Shown here: piece after piece, positions 62,317-64,000 of the stretch | Position numbering within the stretch: the first letter of the stretch is position 1 | Layout: each line of letters starts with the position of its first letter | Assembly: GCA_900066355.1 (NCBI GenBank) | Contig: FMEL01000010.1 | Span: forward strand, 83,697 to 147,696 | Length of the DNA stretch: 64,000 nucleotides | Origin: an uncultured Ruminococcus sp. | Lineage (GTDB): Bacteria > Bacillota > Clostridia > Lachnospirales > Lachnospiraceae | Direction of reading: 5' to 3' | Translations under genes and position numbers: made by a program | Notes under the pieces: model-generated | Seen by the model: the letters and a program-made list of their open reading frames with translations, nothing else | Told to the model about the DNA's origin: nothing | Databases searched by the model: none

Positions 62317-62978
62317 ACAGACTCGCCTGCACTTTCCTGCCCGGCTTCTTCTTTTGGCATATAGTTGTCAAAAATCTTCGCAAGGAAATAGGAATTACAA
62401 TATGCAATCAGTGCAAATCCCATAAGCAGAAACAGTACAAACAGTGTCGACTGTATCTGATAACTTTTCACAAGCAGAAGTAACAGCGGGCATACAGCAA
62501 TAAGCACCATGACAACCGTATACGGAAGATGACGGATTGCCATAAACAAAGCATTTTTGATTGTATTTTTGATCGTGTTATAAAATCTGGCAAGCACCGG
62601 ATATACATACAAAAACAAGATAAAATAAATCAGCGCAAATGCCATAAAGATAACATGAAAGATCTGTCCGGCTCCTCCCTGCATTGCTTTCGACACATTC
62701 AGGTCTACATAAAGGACCAAACCGATCAGCAGCATGATCAGATTAATGATCGTTGCCTGTTTGAAATTCTGCTTAAAAGATTTAAAAAAGCTTCTTACAA
62801 TGTAAGCTTCTTCGTTACGTACCATTTTCAGTGTCACATAGTACATGGCCGTGATCGATGCACCTGCGGTAATGACCGGAATACAACAGACCACACAGAT
62901 AATATTCAGAATACACAGATCCGCCACCTTACTCATAAACCTGAAAAATTTATTGTTCATATCAAAAATACGTCCCAT
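62313..62978 (-). CDS. DUF624 (YesL-like) membrane protein
   Basis: 221 residues, five or six helices, with the family start MGRIFDMNNKFFRFMSKVADL and LNIICVVCCIPVITAGAS. YesL-type proteins are common next to carbohydrate transporters; no function is established. ATG 62978 follows GGAGCGATACAC. Its stop overlaps the ytqA start (ATGA). Confidence 0.85.
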   Translation of the reverse strand: MGRIFDMNNKFFRFMSKVADLCILNIICVVCCIPVITAGASITAMYYVTLKMVRNEEAYIVRSFFKSFKQNFKQATIINLIMLLIGLVLYVDLNVSKAMQGGAGQIFHVIFMAFALIYFILFLYVYPVLARFYNTIKNTIKNALFMAIRHLPYTVVMVLIAVCPLLLLLVKSYQIQSTLFVLFLLMGFALIAYCNSYFLAKIFDNYMPKEEAGQESAGESV

Positions 62979-63102
62979 GTGTATCGCTCCTTTTTTTCTT
63001 CCCCGGATAACACCGGTCTCTGATAAACAGTATAACGAAAATCTCCACAAAAAGCAATCAAAACCCAAACAGTTGTTTTCCGTCTGTAATATTCTCAGGA
63101 AG

Positions 63103-63822
63103 CTACGGCATAATCAGCTCATCTACCGTGACAAGCTCATACCCTTTTTCTTTCAGACTGTCCGCAAGTCTGAGTGCTGCTTCTACTGTCGTCTTATATT
63201 CATCATGCATCAGAATGATAGAACCATCTTTCACCTTTTCCTCTACGGTCTTTATGATCTGTTCCGTATTCTGTACCTTCCAGTCCAGCGTGTCAATCGT
63301 CCAGAATACCGGCATCATCTCCACACGCAGTTCCAGATTCTTTTTCCACGCCCCGAACGGAGGACGCATATACTGCGGATATCTTCCCGTTGTTTCATAG
63401 ATCAGGTTGTTCGTCTTTAAGATTTCTTCTCTCGCTTTTGCATCACTCAGTTTATCAAGCTGAACGTGATGATACGTATGATTTCCGACCAGATGTCCCT
63501 CCTCCTGCATACGCCTGACCAGATCCGGATTCTGCTCTACCTTTTCACCCAGAAGAAAAAATGAGACTTTTATATTTCTTGCGCGCAGTCCGTCAAGCAG
63601 CACGCTGGTATACCGTGCATCCGGTCCGTCATCAAAGGTCAGTGCAGCTTTCGGATGTTCCACGGACTGTTCTACCAGACGGATCATCCCCTGCCCTGCT
63701 ATATTTTCTGCAATCGCTCTTGCGGAAGTACACCGAACTTCCGGATCTGTACGCTTCCAGCCGACAGCAAGCACAAATACCACTATCAAAATCAGTAAAA
63801 CACATACTTTTCTTTTTTTCAT
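63103..63822 (-). CDS. Membrane-anchored polysaccharide deacetylase (NodB domain)
   Basis: 239 residues. One N-terminal hydrophobic helix (VCVLLILIVVFVLAVGW) anchors it. The NodB motifs are TFDDGPD (metal/catalytic Asp), GNHTYHH (metal His), RPPFGAW, DTLDWK and ILMHD. It probably removes acetyl groups from peptidoglycan or another surface glycan (PdaA/PgdA-like). The ATG at 63822 is chosen because the membrane helix begins there; the ribosome site is weak. Confidence 0.9.
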   Translation of the reverse strand: MKKRKVCVLLILIVVFVLAVGWKRTDPEVRCTSARAIAENIAGQGMIRLVEQSVEHPKAALTFDDGPDARYTSVLLDGLRARNIKVSFFLLGEKVEQNPDLVRRMQEEGHLVGNHTYHHVQLDKLSDAKAREEILKTNNLIYETTGRYPQYMRPPFGAWKKNLELRVEMMPVFWTIDTLDWKVQNTEQIIKTVEEKVKDGSIILMHDEYKTTVEAALRLADSLKEKGYELVTVDELIMP

Positions 63823-63916
63823 TAAGGTTCCCGGACTTTCTTTGATTTTCAGATTCAGGCTCTGTTCAGTATATGAAAGAATGCGCAAAAAAAGCACCGG
63901 AAGATAAAAAGCCTCC

Positions 63917-64000
63917 TGAGGTGACCCCAAAAAGTTAGACTTTTATTGCGTAACAGATTTTGTCTGTTACGCATTTTTTATGCAGCCAAGAGGCTAAGCC
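63917..64000 (-). mobile_element. End of an IS3-family insertion sequence (continues beyond window)
   Basis: TGAGGTGACCCCAAAAAG followed by TTAGAC (from 63917) is the typical terminal inverted repeat of IS3-group elements, beginning with TG. Inside it a GCGTAACAGA/TCTGTTACGC hairpin lies beside a run of T. The remaining bases read on the minus strand as a plausible transposase C-terminus (LSLLAA and stop), but too little is present to be sure. Confidence 0.65.

Noticed and set aside
1..64000. CRISPR arrays, tRNA or rRNA genes, phage genes, toxin-antitoxin pairs or defence islands
   Set aside because: No regularly spaced repeats of ~30 bp, no tRNA cloverleaf or CCA-type context and no related protein families were seen; a tRNAscan or CRISPR finder run would settle it.

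Overview
The window looks like the chromosome of a gut-type Lachnospiraceae (Clostridia). The evidence is gene content: a B12-independent glycyl-radical dehydratase, diaminopimelate dehydrogenase, DUF1836/DUF4364/DUF5685 proteins, TrpR-like YerC, XdhC, an AdoCbl riboswitch, AGGAGG-type ribosome sites and sigma-A promoters. The genus cannot be fixed from sequence reading alone (Blautia, Dorea or a relative are all possible). No rRNA, tRNA, CRISPR or phage genes were seen. Most genes between 10 and 54 kb lie on the minus strand.

1-6.6 kb: the 3'-truncated (by the window edge) glycerol/propanediol dehydratase-like gene has a consensus promoter and a leader that can form two exclusive hairpins. 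A PHP phosphatase diverges from it. A surface leucine-rich-repeat protein is bracketed by two copies of a ~420-bp duplication, each carrying a ~200-nt foldback. A third, ~280-nt foldback abuts a cysteine-rich cobalamin-associated gene, which sits behind an AdoCbl riboswitch, a second structured RNA segment and two terminators.

6.6-24.3 kb: nudC; a cytosolic binding-protein-like/GGDEF diguanylate cyclase; a decayed sugar operon (GH3 3' end, malG with an in-frame stop, malF with deletion and frameshift); an AraC regulator; then an intact sugar operon (binding protein, two permeases, MsmK-type ATPase, an HPr-like protein without the phosphorylatable His, GH32 and two GH94 phosphorylases) facing a LacI regulator, with ACCGGT operators just downstream of the operon promoter.

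24.3-54.6 kb: a polar amino-acid ABC operon with a promoter-proximal terminator; two NlpC/P60-type wall enzymes; ddh; a DnaJ/DUF5685/zinc-ribbon cluster; rlmI; DUF1002; XdhC; a class III aminotransferase, Cytidylate_kin2, APC permease and iron alcohol dehydrogenase set that could import and reduce an omega-amino acid; HAD; a Zn/Cd export cluster (HMA protein, P-type ATPase, ArsR, XRE-cupin) with a clear promoter-operator; rlmD; a phospholipid operon (PAP2, UPF0104, pssA, psd); and pcrA.

54.6-64 kb: DUF1836, an SH3 protein, an amidase fused to a penicillin-recognising serine-hydrolase-like domain, YerC, a second PHP phosphatase, rarA, DUF4364, the radical SAM protein YtqA, DUF624, a polysaccharide deacetylase, and the end of an IS3-family element at the window edge.

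The most unusual material is non-coding: the foldback/duplication complex, the orphan structured RNA behind the riboswitch, promoter-proximal leader terminators on several metabolic operons, and a 48-nt palindrome found twice with compensatory arm changes.
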